From: Acidimicrobiales bacterium
GTDB lineage: Bacteria; Actinomycetota; Acidimicrobiia; Acidimicrobiales; Palsa-688
Direction: 5' to 3'
Assembly: GCA_030039575.1 (NCBI GenBank)
Contig: JASHVH010000354.1
Location: 1 to 7,587 of the forward strand
Length of the DNA stretch: 7,587 nucleotides
Shown: positions 1 to 6,822 of the stretch, one piece after another
How the letters are laid out: each line of letters starts with the position of its first letter
Position numbering within the stretch: the stretch's first letter is position 1
The notes under the pieces: model-generated
The model's input: only the letters and a program-made list of their open reading frames with translations
Told to the model about the DNA's origin: nothing
The model's database searches: none
Made by a program: the position numbers and the translations under genes

Positions 1-1
1 C

Positions 2-1375
2 TGGCTGGTCGATGATGGCCTCACCGCCGTGAAGGCCACCGAACTGCTGGCCCGCCAGGGAGTGGTCGTCCCCGAACGCACCCTGCAGCGCTATGCGCTC
101 AAGGTCCTCGGCGTTGGCCGCTCTGCCCGCGCCAGCACCCTGCGGGTGGTCGATGGCGAGCCGGGCGCCGAGCTGCAGGTCGACTTCGGCAAGATGGGGC
201 TGGTGCCCGACCCTGCCTCGGGCCGCAAAAGGGTGTGCTGGGCGCTCATTTTCACCGCCTGCTACTCCCGGCACTGCTTTGTCTGGCTCAGTTTCCGCCA
301 GACCACCGAGGCCGTGGTCGCCGGTTTCGAAGCGGCGTGGTCATTTTTTGGGGGCGTCTTCAAGGTCGTTATCCCCGACAATATGGGCACGGTGGTGGAC
401 AAGGCCGACCCGACAGAACCCCGCTTCAACCAAGCCTTTATCGAGTACGCCCAAGCCCGTGGCTTCCTGGTCGACCCGGCCCGGGTGCGAAAACCGACCG
501 ACAAGCCCAGGGTCGAGCGAGTCGTCCCCTTCGTCCGGGGCTCGTTCTTTGCCGGCGAGAGCTTCATCGACCTGGCCGAGGCGCAGGAAAGAGCAGAGGC
601 ATGGTGCCGAGGCCGGGCGGGGCAGCGCGTGCACGGCACCACCGCCGCCCGTCCGGCCGAGGTCTTCGCCGCAGAGGAGCTACCCCGGTTGCTCCCAGCG
701 CCTCTGTTCCCTTACGACCTGCCTATCTACGCTAACCCCAAGGTCCACCGGGACCACTACATCGAAGTGGCGCGCGCCCTGTACTCGGTTCCGGGCCACC
801 TCATCGGCCAACGGGTAGAGGCCCGGGCCGACCGGGCGCTCGTGCGCGTCTACTCCCGCGGGGCGCTGCTCAAGACCCACCCCCGCCAACCACCCGGCGG
901 GCGCTCCACCGACCCAGCCGACTTCCCGGCCGAAAAGACCATCTACGCGCTACGCGACGTAGAACGTCTGCAACGTATAGCAGCCTCTCACGGCCCCGCC
1001 ATCGGGGCCTACGCCGCGGTGGTCTTGGACGACCCTCTGCCGTGGCGCAAGATGCGCCAGGTGTACGCCCTTTTGGGGCTGGTCAAGAAATGGGGAGCCG
1101 ACAGGGTCGAAGCCGCCTGCGCCAAAGCGGCCGACGCCGAAGCGTTCAACGTCGCCTTGGTCGGCCGCATGCTCGAGCGGGCGACAGAAGGAAAAAGCAT
1201 TGAGGCCCCGCCCCGGCAGTTGTCCCTACCCGGTCGTTTTGCCCGCCCGGTGGAGCAGTTCGCTATCAAAAGGCCGGGCACAAGTACCAAGGCCAACCCC
1301 GACAAGGCCTTAGAAGCCAACGTAGAGGACGTTTTCCGCCAAGAAAGCCTCGTGCGCCCCGGGGCCCGGAGATGA
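2..1375 (+). CDS. istA: IS21-family transposase IstA, 5'-truncated by window edge
   Basis: This is the DDE recombinase that cuts and joins IS21-type ends together with the IstB ATPase. The frame is open from base 2. The GTG at 29 is probably internal, because the codons before it (WLVDDGLTAVKATELL) continue the helix-turn-helix region, so the true start lies to the left of the window. Counting from GTG 29, the catalytic triad is D52 in the VDFG motif, D117 in the PDNM motif and E163 in the KPRVERVV motif. This spacing and these contexts are typical of IstA. The C-terminal part (about residues 230-290) carries the YALYSVPGHLIGQRV-type segment expected in the beta-rich region after the catalytic core. 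The stop TGA overlaps the istB start as ATGA, which suggests translational coupling. No frameshift or internal stop is seen. Confidence 0.97.
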   Translation, partial: WLVDDGLTAVKATELLARQGVVVPERTLQRYALKVLGVGRSARASTLRVVDGEPGAELQVDFGKMGLVPDPASGRKRVCWALIFTACYSRHCFVWLSFRQTTEAVVAGFEAAWSFFGGVFKVVIPDNMGTVVDKADPTEPRFNQAFIEYAQARGFLVDPARVRKPTDKPRVERVVPFVRGSFFAGESFIDLAEAQERAEAWCRGRAGQRVHGTTAARPAEVFAAEELPRLLPAPLFPYDLPIYANPKVHRDHYIEVARALYSVPGHLIGQRVEARADRALVRVYSRGALLKTHPRQPPGGRSTDPADFPAEKTIYALRDVERLQRIAASHGPAIGAYAAVVLDDPLPWRKMRQVYALLGLVKKWGADRVEAACAKAADAEAFNVALVGRMLERATEGKSIEAPPRQLSLPGRFARPVEQFAIKRPGTSTKANPDKALEANVEDVFRQESLVRPGARR

Positions 1376-2172
1376 CCGCCCCCACGCCGGTCATCACCGC
1401 CGAGCTGAAGGCCGTGCTGCGACAAGTCAAGCTCGGGCGTTGCCTGGACACCTTGCCTGAACGGTTGGCGTTGGCTAAAAGCGCCGACATGGCCCATGCC
1501 GATTTCTTGGAGCTGGTGCTGGCGGACGAAGTGACCAGGCGGGAGACGACCTCGGCTTCGCTTAGGGCCAGGGCCGCCGGCCTTGACCCCGACATGTGCC
1601 TGGAGAACTGGGACGCCTCCACCAAGGTCAGCTTCGACCACCAGGTCTGGGACGAGCTTTGCTCATTGCGCTTTATCGACGCCGGCCACAACGCCTTGGT
1701 CTTAGGCCCGGTCGGGGTGGGCAAAACATTTATGGCCACGGCATTGGGCCACGCCGCCGTGCGCCGGCGCTACGGCGTCATGTTCAGCCGCACCGACGTG
1801 TTATTGAAACGGCTACGGGCCTCGCGCTTGGACAACAGCCACGACGCCGAGATCCGAAAACTCGTCCGGGTGGACCTACTGGTCCTGGACGACTTCGCCC
1901 TCCAACCGATGGACGCGTTGGACACCGCCGACATCTACGAGCTCATCGTCGAGCGCCACCGGGCCTCGTCCACGGTGGTCACCTCCAACCGCGAACCGCT
2001 CGAGTGGCTCGGCCAGCTCTCAGACGCTCTGCTCGCCCAGTCCGCCATCGACCGGTTGAAGTCCGCCGCCTACGAGCTGGTCCTAGAAGGCGAGTCCTAT
2101 CGCAGCCATGAAAAGCCCGGTCTCCCGGTGGGCACAACTACCCCTAGGCCTCGCCGCCGACGACGCCCTTGA
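1372..2172 (+). CDS. istB: IS21-family helper ATPase IstB
   Basis: This AAA+ ATPase assists IstA by remodelling target DNA and assembling the transposition complex. The product has 266 residues, the usual size for IstB. Residues 1-90 form the N-terminal helical domain. Walker A is GPVGVGKT at 112-119 and Walker B is LLVLDDF at 169-175. A sensor-1-like TSNREP lies at 204-209, and the arginine in AIDRLK (about residue 228) fits sensor 2. The ATG at 1372 overlaps the istA stop codon. The last residues are a short Arg/Pro-rich tail (PRPRRRRRP), which may be a readthrough tail and is not expected to matter for function. The ATPase core appears intact. Confidence 0.97.
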   Translation: MTAPTPVITAELKAVLRQVKLGRCLDTLPERLALAKSADMAHADFLELVLADEVTRRETTSASLRARAAGLDPDMCLENWDASTKVSFDHQVWDELCSLRFIDAGHNALVLGPVGVGKTFMATALGHAAVRRRYGVMFSRTDVLLKRLRASRLDNSHDAEIRKLVRVDLLVLDDFALQPMDALDTADIYELIVERHRASSTVVTSNREPLEWLGQLSDALLAQSAIDRLKSAAYELVLEGESYRSHEKPGLPVGTTTPRPRRRRRP

Positions 2173-2225
2173 CCCAGGCCGCGACAGCCGCGATCATCAA
2201 TCTGCCAACACTGGTTACCCGGTCA

Positions 2226-2247
2226 GGTGGACCCATCAACCTGGCGG
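2226..2247 (+). repeat. IS21 right-end repeat, inner copy
   Basis: This 22-bp unit begins GGTGGACCCATC and ends CTGGCGG. It matches the copy at 2251-2272 at 21 of 22 positions (C versus G at position 15). The two copies are offset by 25 bp. Such repeated subterminal units are the presumed transposase-binding sites of IS21 elements. Confidence 0.8.
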
Positions 2248-2250
2248 AGG

Positions 2251-2272
2251 GGTGGACCCATCAAGCTGGCGG
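2251..2272 (+). repeat. IS21 right-end repeat, outer copy
   Basis: This is the second copy of the 22-bp unit and lies a few bases from the proposed right tip at 2278. A weaker similarity to the same unit (GGCGGAACCCATCG, with one inserted A) occurs at about 2283-2296, just outside the proposed tip. It could be a degenerate third unit or chance. Confidence 0.8.
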
Positions 2273-2278
2273 GCGACA

Positions 2279-2930
2279 GCAGGCGGAACCCATCGCTACC
2301 ACCAGACGCCATTGCTTGGTACCAGTTCGAGCGCGTGGTTCCTCCGACACCGACAAAGGTGCTGGTCAGAGGGATAATCAGCCAGTCGGCCCAGGCTTTC
2401 GTCACAGCTTTCTGGTACCTGGTGAGCACAAAAACTTCGGGTCTGTGTCCACGGTGGGCACCTGGAAGAGGGGCGCGCACGGGCGAGAACGTTGGCAGGC
2501 GAGGGGCATCCTGGTCCTTTTAGGATCGACGTTGCGCTTGGCTTGGACGGCGCCAGCAGAAACGGGTCAGAGGTCTCGCCACCGGGCGAGAAGCCCGTCG
2601 TCGAGCTCTTGCTAAGGCCAAGCTGTAGGCGGACGTCGGCCGGCTTCGCTACGCAGGTCGGCGCGCGGTGGGGGAGCTGACGCACGAAGTGGCTTGAGGC
2701 GGTAGGCCCGAACCGTAAGCCGTCAACGTTCACCTCAACTGGGGATGGTTGATGAGGGCGTACGTCGTCCCCCGGATCAGCCACGCGTCTCCGATAACCC
2801 GAGCGACTTCGGTTGCTAGTCGCTCTTCCGATACCGGATACAAGTGCTGGTGTATGTCCAATAGCTCGGGCGCCGGTGTTGCTACGAAATCGTCCGGATG
2901 ACATGAGGTACCCGAGCACAAGCCTGTGAC
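2279..2930. other. unassigned stretch, no convincing gene
   Basis: I see no credible gene here. Open frames on both strands are rich in Ser, Arg and Pro, lack ribosome-binding sites and match no family I know. Two frames are slightly more protein-like. One is a - strand segment at about 2281-2440 containing TRYQKAVTKAWADWLIIPL, which runs into the insertion-sequence end. The other is a - strand frame at 2730-2921 containing ELLDIHQHLYPVSEERLATE, opened by TTG. Either could be a remnant of a gene interrupted by insertions. Only small hairpins are visible, such as CGGGC/GCCCG at 2583-2597. Confidence 0.4.
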
Positions 2931-3510
2931 AGCTTCTGGTCAGAGCCCGGTCCGGGAGGACGCCAAAGCCCCCGGTAACGTTCTCTCGGCGTCGGCCGAG
3001 ACGGGCGCCGAAGCGGGGTGGAGCAACTGGGCGGTCCGCAGCAGCGTAGTTATTTTGCCCGGGAGACTGGGGGCGAGAGGGAGCCGAGCCGCTACCGGAC
3101 GCGGAAGCCACCTGGGAACTTGGAGCGGGTGCTCAAGGACCCTTCGGCGCAGGGGGCGTGGAACGTCCAGACGGTTGTCATAGGAACTGCAGAGGCCATC
3201 CCCCCGGCGGTCCTGCGGGTAACGGGAAGCGAGCCAGTCCATAACCGGCGACCCCGGCAAGCGGTTGGCGGGCGAGAAGGGGCTCGGACGGCTCTGTTGT
3301 AGTGACCACGGCCGGGACAACATAACCCGGCCCGAGCGAAGTGCCCCTGCCTAACGGGTGCACGCCAAGGAGCGGAGGCACACCGGTGAGTGCCGAGAAC
3401 TCGGCTAGGACCATCAGGCCGGCCGACGGCCTGGGCCCCGTCTGTGCCCTCCAACGCGTGCCGTCTCCCAGAGCTGATCCGTGTCCCCCGGACAAAGGTT
3501 CTGAAGAAGG
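2931..3510 (+). ncRNA. possible group II intron 5' remnant (ribozyme part), lacking reverse transcriptase
   Basis: This stretch does not read as protein but is dense in strong hairpins. They are TCTCGGC-GTCG-GCCGAGA at 2984-3001, a 7-bp stem GGCCGGG/CCCGGCC at 3310-3332, GCCGAG/CTCGGC at 3392-3405, and CAGGCCG/CGGCCTG at 3415-3433. The primary sequence (for example CCCGGGAGACTGGGGGCGAG at 3057-3076 and the GCGGGCGAGAAGGGGCTCGG run near 3268) resembles, from memory, the leader and ribozyme region in front of group II intron reverse transcriptases of actinobacteria. No YADD-type reverse transcriptase core or maturase is present, so the copy would be broken. The 3' limit near 3510 and the 5' limit are guesses. 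Alternatives are another structured RNA or simply GC-rich non-coding DNA. Confidence 0.35.
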
Positions 3511-3611
3511 ACGTTGGCGCTAATTGAGATCAGGTGCTCGATATCTGTCGTGAGCGGCATTTGCAAGTAAGCTAAGCGGATCACTTGTTGCTAGTAAAAC
3601 TATCGCAGAAC

Positions 3612-3640
3612 TTGACACGGCCGGGACCGTCGCTTACGTT
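3612..3640 (+). promoter_or_regulatory. sigma-70-type promoter for the hydantoinase operon
   Basis: A perfect -35 box TTGACA lies at 3612-3617. A 17-bp spacer separates it from a TAnnnT-type -10 box, TACGTT, at 3635-3640. The upstream 90 bases are clearly richer in A and T than the surroundings, as expected at a promoter. Transcription would start near 3647. It is the only strong promoter-like pair I see in front of the enzyme genes. Confidence 0.55.
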
Positions 3641-3662
3641 GTCGCACACGTCCCAGCAAGCC

Positions 3663-3684
3663 GGCCCGTTAGCCGTTACGGGCC
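3663..3684 (+). promoter_or_regulatory. perfect hairpin in the operon leader
   Basis: GGCCCGT (3663-3669) pairs perfectly with ACGGGCC (3678-3684) around an 8-base loop. It lies about 16-37 bases after the predicted transcription start. No run of T follows, so it is not a simple terminator. It could stabilise the messenger, act as an operator or take part in leader-based control. A purine-rich AGAGAGGAG follows at 3689-3697. Confidence 0.45.
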
Positions 3685-3733
3685 ACTAAGAGAGGAGCTG
3701 GCCACTGCCACGAGCGCTTTCCGTGGGCCCGGG

Positions 3734-3907
3734 ATGCTCGTCAGCGAGCAAAACGTCGACAGGATCGTCTGGCTCGACGTTACCTGCGTCGACGACCCCG
3801 ACGTCTACGGTGACTTACCGGGGCCGAGCGAGCCACTGCGCCGTAAAGCTTTCGCGTCGCACCGTGACGTCCTCGTACCGGCAGAACCCGCCCGTGAAGG
3901 GTGGTGA
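3734..3907 (+). CDS. small hypothetical protein upstream of hydantoinase gene
   Basis: I do not recognise this protein. The frame encodes 57 residues beginning MLVSEQNVDRIVWLDVTCVD and ending PAREGW. It is acidic, with eight Asp residues, has a plausible hydrophobic core pattern, and uses codons with G or C at the third position like the neighbouring genes. The same frame is open upstream to 3554, but that extension crosses the predicted promoter and has low third-position GC, so coding probably begins at or shortly before ATG 3734. The ribosome-binding site before this ATG is weak; the purine-rich AGAGAGGAG at 3689-3697 sits 36 bases upstream. The stop lies 70 bases before the hydantoinase start. 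It could be a leader peptide, a small partner protein, or the 3' remnant of a gene truncated by the mobile DNA to the left. Confidence 0.45.
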   Translation: MLVSEQNVDRIVWLDVTCVDDPDVYGDLPGPSEPLRRKAFASHRDVLVPAEPAREGW

Positions 3908-3977
3908 GGCCGGGCGAGGTAGAACCGGCGCCGCAGATGAGCACGCGGTTCGGGCAGCCTTCTCGAAAAAGGCGCCG

Positions 3978-5543
3978 GTGCTTCGAATCGGCGTTGACGT
4001 CGGCGGCACGAACACTGACGCCGTCGCGACGGACGGTACGACGATCCGGGCGCGAATCAAACTGCCAACGAGCAATGACATTCTCACAGGGATCGGGAAG
4101 GCACTAAGCGGCCTGAAGAGAAACGTCGGATCCAGCGATGTCCACTCCGTTGTCGTGGGTACGACGCAGTTCCTCAATGCGATCGTTGAGGCTCGCGGGC
4201 TGACGCCGGTGGTGGCGATCCGCCTGGCGACACTTCCCGCGCCGCTCGACCCGATGAGTGACTGGCCCGACCGTCTCCGTGCTGCTGTCTTCGGAGCCGT
4301 ACACGTCTGCGCAGGAGGCCACCAGTACACGGGTGACCCGATGGACGCGCTCGACGAGGAAGGGGTGGCGGACGTGGCCCGGTCGGCGCGTGAGCTTGGG
4401 CACAACAATTTCATGGTGAGCTCTGTGTTCTCCCCAGTAAACCCCGACGGCGAGCTGTTGGCCCAACGTGCCATCAAAGCCGTTCATCCCGAGGCCTCGA
4501 TCACCCTCTCTCACGAGATCGGGAGAATCGGGATCCTCGAACGGGAGAACGCTGCGATCCTGAACGCTGCTCTCCGCCCATTGGCAGGTCGCGTCATCGA
4601 TGGTCTTGAAGCCGCTCTCGAGGAGGCGAGGATCGCCGCGCCTCTCTATCTCTCTCAGAATGACGGCACCATCGTCAATCTCGACTTCGCCCGGGACTAT
4701 CCGATCTTCACCGTCGCGTCCGGGCCCACCAACTCGATGCGCGGTGCAGCAGTTGAGTCGAACACGAGCGATTGCATCGTGATAGACGTCGGTGGCACCA
4801 CAACAGATGTCGGCTTGTTGCGAGGTGGCTTCCCAAGGGAGTCGACCATCGCGATCGATCTCGGCGGAGTACGGACAAACTTTCGAATGCCTGACGTTGT
4901 CTCGCTCGGAATCGGTGGAGGGAGTGTTATCCACTCGCTTGGTTCTCAAGTTGTCGTCGGGCCCGACAGCGTGGGAAACCAGCTCGAGAACAAGGCGCTC
5001 GTGTTCGGCGGAGATACTCCGACCTTCACAGACGTGGCCGTTGCCGCGGGTTTTGCGGATATCGGAGACCGCGAGCGCGCGAGGAGACTTTCACCGCACG
5101 TCATTCGTGCCGCCCTCGACTACGTACGCGACGTGCTTGTGGCCGCGATCGACCGTGTGAGCGTGGACGGCGCCCCTGTCCCGATCGTTACGGTTGGCGG
5201 AGGTGCGGTCCTACTCGGGGACACGCTCCCAAGTCGTTCCCAGCTTGTGCATCCAACCAATGCAGCGATCGCCAACGCGATTGGGGCGGCGCTGGCCACC
5301 ATCGGGGTAACTGTCGATCGAGTCTTCGCTCTCGGGGCGCGATCGCGCGCCGTGGCGCTCGACGCGGCGCGCGCGGAAGCACGCGCCCGGGCAGTTCGGG
5401 CCGGTGCAGCCGAAGACAGCGTCCGGGTCGTCGACGAGGACGACGTACCGCTGACCCATCTTCCCGAAGGCACCGCGACGCGAATCCGGGTACGTGTCGT
5501 CGGTGACCTGGCAGGATTTGAGACGACTCGTGCGACAGCTTGA
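3978..5543 (+). CDS. hydantoinase/oxoprolinase (HyuA-type) family protein
   Basis: This belongs to the ASKHA-fold family that couples ATP hydrolysis to opening of hydantoin- or 5-oxoproline-like rings. The 521-residue size fits the short HyuA class that is usually encoded beside DUF917 proteins and lacks a HyuB half. The N-terminal domain starts with the phosphate-binding IGVDVGGTNTD at residues 4-14 and includes GTTQFLNAIVE at 61-71. The catalytic domain has SGPTNSMRGAA at 248-258, the second phosphate loop IDVGGTTTDVG at 269-279, LGIGGGS at 310-316 and the adenosine-type VTVGGGA at 404-410. The start is set at GTG 3978, preceded by AAAAAGG, because this gives the family's usual N-terminus. 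The same frame extends to GTG 3723, but that extra 85 residues is Ser/Thr/Arg-rich and overlaps the small frame at 3734, so I reject it. The likely location is cytoplasmic and the substrate is unknown. Confidence 0.95.
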   Translation: MLRIGVDVGGTNTDAVATDGTTIRARIKLPTSNDILTGIGKALSGLKRNVGSSDVHSVVVGTTQFLNAIVEARGLTPVVAIRLATLPAPLDPMSDWPDRLRAAVFGAVHVCAGGHQYTGDPMDALDEEGVADVARSARELGHNNFMVSSVFSPVNPDGELLAQRAIKAVHPEASITLSHEIGRIGILERENAAILNAALRPLAGRVIDGLEAALEEARIAAPLYLSQNDGTIVNLDFARDYPIFTVASGPTNSMRGAAVESNTSDCIVIDVGGTTTDVGLLRGGFPRESTIAIDLGGVRTNFRMPDVVSLGIGGGSVIHSLGSQVVVGPDSVGNQLENKALVFGGDTPTFTDVAVAAGFADIGDRERARRLSPHVIRAALDYVRDVLVAAIDRVSVDGAPVPIVTVGGGAVLLGDTLPSRSQLVHPTNAAIANAIGAALATIGVTVDRVFALGARSRAVALDAARAEARARAVRAGAAEDSVRVVDEDDVPLTHLPEGTATRIRVRVVGDLAGFETTRATA

Positions 5544-6624
5544 CGAGGCGCTCCTTGAAGACATCGTCGTCGGCTCGACGGTTCTCGGATCAGGCGGCGG
5601 CGGGGATCCGTACATCGGCAAGCTTCTCGCCCGTGACGCGATCCGCAGGTTCGGGCCAGTTCCGCTGTATTCCCTCGAGGAGGTTCCCTCCGACGCTCGG
5701 GTCGCGTCCATCGCCGCGTTCGGTGCTCCGGGCGTCCTGGTCGAGAAGCTGCCCCGACCCGGCGACGCAGTCGCCGCGCTTGAGGCGCTCGAAGCTCACC
5801 TCGGTTATGCGTTTACCCACCTCGCACCGATCGAGGCAGGTGGGCTTAATTCGGTCGTTCCGGTCCCTGTGGCCGCTCGACGGGGTCTACCTATGGTCGA
5901 CGCCGACGGCATGGGCCGAGCTTGGCCAACCATTGATCTCGTCACCCCCGCACTGTATGGGGGCCGCGCTACCCCGCTTGCACTGGCAGACGAACACTCC
6001 AACGTTTTTGTGCTCCAGTCAGCCAACAGCGAGTGGGCAGAGAAGATCTGCCGTGCCGCAACGGTCGCTTCGGGGTGTATAACCGTTCTTGCCCTCTATC
6101 CGATGTCCGGGCGCGAAGCAGTGGAGCGGCTGGTGGACGCACCGCTCGCGCGGGCTGCCCGTCTCGGAAGCTTGATCCGGAGCACAAGGCCGCGCGCGGC
6201 CATCGCCGAACGGATCGTGGCCGATGGTGGAGGCGTGCTGATCTTGGAGGGCAGCGTGACGCTCGTCGAGCGCCGCACCGAGCGTGGGTGGACGATGGGG
6301 AGCGCGACTGTCTGCGGCATCGGCGAGAATTCCGGGAAATCGCTGCAACTCCTGTTCCAGAACGAGTATCTGGTAGCTCTCCGCGATGACGGCTCTCCCC
6401 CGGTGAGTACTCCTGACCTCATTATGACCGTGGCGCTCGAGACCGGAGAACCCGTTCCGGCAGAAGAGATCCGCTATGGCCACCGGGTTGCCGTGATTGG
6501 CCTGCCATGCGACCGCAGGTGGCGGAGCGAAGAGGGCGTACGGCGTTCCGGGCCACGACGGTTCGGCTATGACTTCGAGTACGTCCCCGTCGAGCAGGTC
6601 GCCTCGGCGAGCCCGAGGGACTAG
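5530..6624 (+). CDS. DUF917 / S-methyl-thiohydantoin desulfurase-type protein
   Basis: This matches the DUF917 family, since renamed after S-methyl-thiohydantoin desulfurase (N- and C-terminal domains). From GTG 5530 the product has 364 residues, with LGSGGGGDPYIG at 19-30, IEAGGLNS at 101-108, PMVDADGMGRAWP at 121-133, LLFQNEYLVA at 274-283, PDLIMTVALETGEP at 295-308 and FGYDFEYVPV at 345-354, all typical of the family. GTG 5530 is preferred because the family usually begins about 19 residues before the LG(T/S)GGGGDP motif. GTG 5494 or 5503 are alternatives that add up to 12 residues and lengthen the overlap with the hydantoinase gene to as much as 50 bases. With GTG 5530 the overlap is 14 bases, suggesting translational coupling. 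The family's biochemical role is known for only a few members, so the reaction here is inferred. The pairing with a HyuA-type gene supports joint action on one ring compound. Confidence 0.94.
   Translation: MRQLDEALLEDIVVGSTVLGSGGGGDPYIGKLLARDAIRRFGPVPLYSLEEVPSDARVASIAAFGAPGVLVEKLPRPGDAVAALEALEAHLGYAFTHLAPIEAGGLNSVVPVPVAARRGLPMVDADGMGRAWPTIDLVTPALYGGRATPLALADEHSNVFVLQSANSEWAEKICRAATVASGCITVLALYPMSGREAVERLVDAPLARAARLGSLIRSTRPRAAIAERIVADGGGVLILEGSVTLVERRTERGWTMGSATVCGIGENSGKSLQLLFQNEYLVALRDDGSPPVSTPDLIMTVALETGEPVPAEEIRYGHRVAVIGLPCDRRWRSEEGVRRSGPRRFGYDFEYVPVEQVASASPRD
6602..6618 (+). promoter_or_regulatory. small hairpin overlapping a ribosome-binding site
   Basis: CCTCGG (6602-6607) pairs perfectly with CCGAGG (6613-6618) around the loop CGAGC. 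The 3' arm overlaps GAGGGA at 6615-6620, the probable ribosome-binding site of the small frame at 6628. It could reduce initiation unless translation of the upstream gene melts it. No T-run follows, so it is not a terminator. Confidence 0.35.
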
Positions 6625-6627
6625 CAC

Positions 6628-6804
6628 ATGGTTGATGGCAAGACGTCCTGGACCTCGGCGGAGAAGAGCTTCGGGGGCCGGTCCCACGTAGCTGGAACCG
6701 TCCCGCAGGCAGCGAGCGGCCGTCCGAAGATCGCCGAAGCGGTGCCCATTCGTACCTCGCGAGTGTCGGGGCCGCGTCGGCAAAAACTAGCCATGTCAGT
6801 GTAG
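6628..6804 (+). CDS. small hypothetical protein between enzyme and transport genes
   Basis: I do not recognise this protein. The frame encodes 58 residues beginning MVDGKTSWTSAEKSFGG. It is basic (many Lys/Arg), rich in Ser/Ala/Gly, with no membrane segment or cysteine. It begins at ATG 6628, with GAGGGA 7 bases upstream, only 3 bases after the DUF917 stop, and ends 18 bases before the receptor gene. The spacing is what an operon gene would show. The composition is less clearly protein-like than that of the neighbours, so it may be a real small protein, a remnant of a larger lost gene, or a chance frame in a 195-base intergenic stretch. No other gene is visible in that interval. Confidence 0.4.
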   Translation: MVDGKTSWTSAEKSFGGRSHVAGTVPQAASGRPKIAEAVPIRTSRVSGPRRQKLAMSV

Positions 6805-6806
6805 AC

Positions 6807-6815
6807 AAAAGGAGG
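6807..6815 (+). promoter_or_regulatory. strong ribosome-binding site AAAAGGAGG
   Basis: AAAAGGAGG is nearly the ideal anti-Shine-Dalgarno match. It lies 7 bases before ATG 6823 and 4 before ATG 6820, and so favours ATG 6823 as the start of the receptor gene. It is much stronger than the sites of the enzyme genes, as expected for an abundant binding protein. Confidence 0.8.
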
Positions 6816-6822
6816 ATTAATG

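Larger units (their letters stand above)
1..2278 (+). mobile_element. IS21-family insertion sequence, right part (left end outside window)
   Basis: The element is recognised from an istA/istB pair with a 4-nt ATGA overlap, followed about 50 bases after istB by two near-identical 22-bp repeats. Multiple short repeats at each end are a hallmark of the IS21 family. The right tip is placed at the CA dinucleotide at 2277-2278, because IS21 elements generally end in TG...CA. A second CA at 2280-2281 is an alternative. The left end and the target-site duplication cannot be checked because the element begins before base 1. Both genes read as intact as far as they are visible, so the element may be recently active. 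Confidence 0.85.

Noticed and set aside
2221..2281. Short repeats considered as a CRISPR array
   Set aside because: There are only two units at a 25-bp offset with a 3-base gap, so there is no room for spacers. They fit insertion-sequence end repeats.
2319..2419. GGTACCAG / CTGGTACC inverted pair, considered as ends of a small mobile element
   Set aside because: The arms are only 8 bp, built on the palindrome GGTACC, with no flanking duplication.
2296..3111. 271-codon open frame on the - strand
   Set aside because: The composition is Ser/Arg/Pro-rich, there is no ribosome-binding site and no recognisable motif. Long chance frames are common in GC-rich DNA.
3564..3587. Inverted repeat CAAGT/ACTTG upstream of the promoter, considered as an operator
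   Set aside because: Only 5 bp per arm with a 14-base spacer, which is too weak to call without conservation data.
3723..3977. 85-residue N-terminal extension of the hydantoinase frame from GTG 3723
   Set aside because: It is Ser/Thr/Arg-rich and unlike the family, and it overlaps a more protein-like frame at 3734-3907. The family begins at the IGVDVGGTNTD motif.
4104..4949. 281-codon open frame on the - strand
   Set aside because: It lies antisense to the clearly assigned hydantoinase gene, with no motif of its own.
6019..6783. 254-codon open frame on the - strand
   Set aside because: It lies antisense to the DUF917 gene and shows a shadow-like composition.
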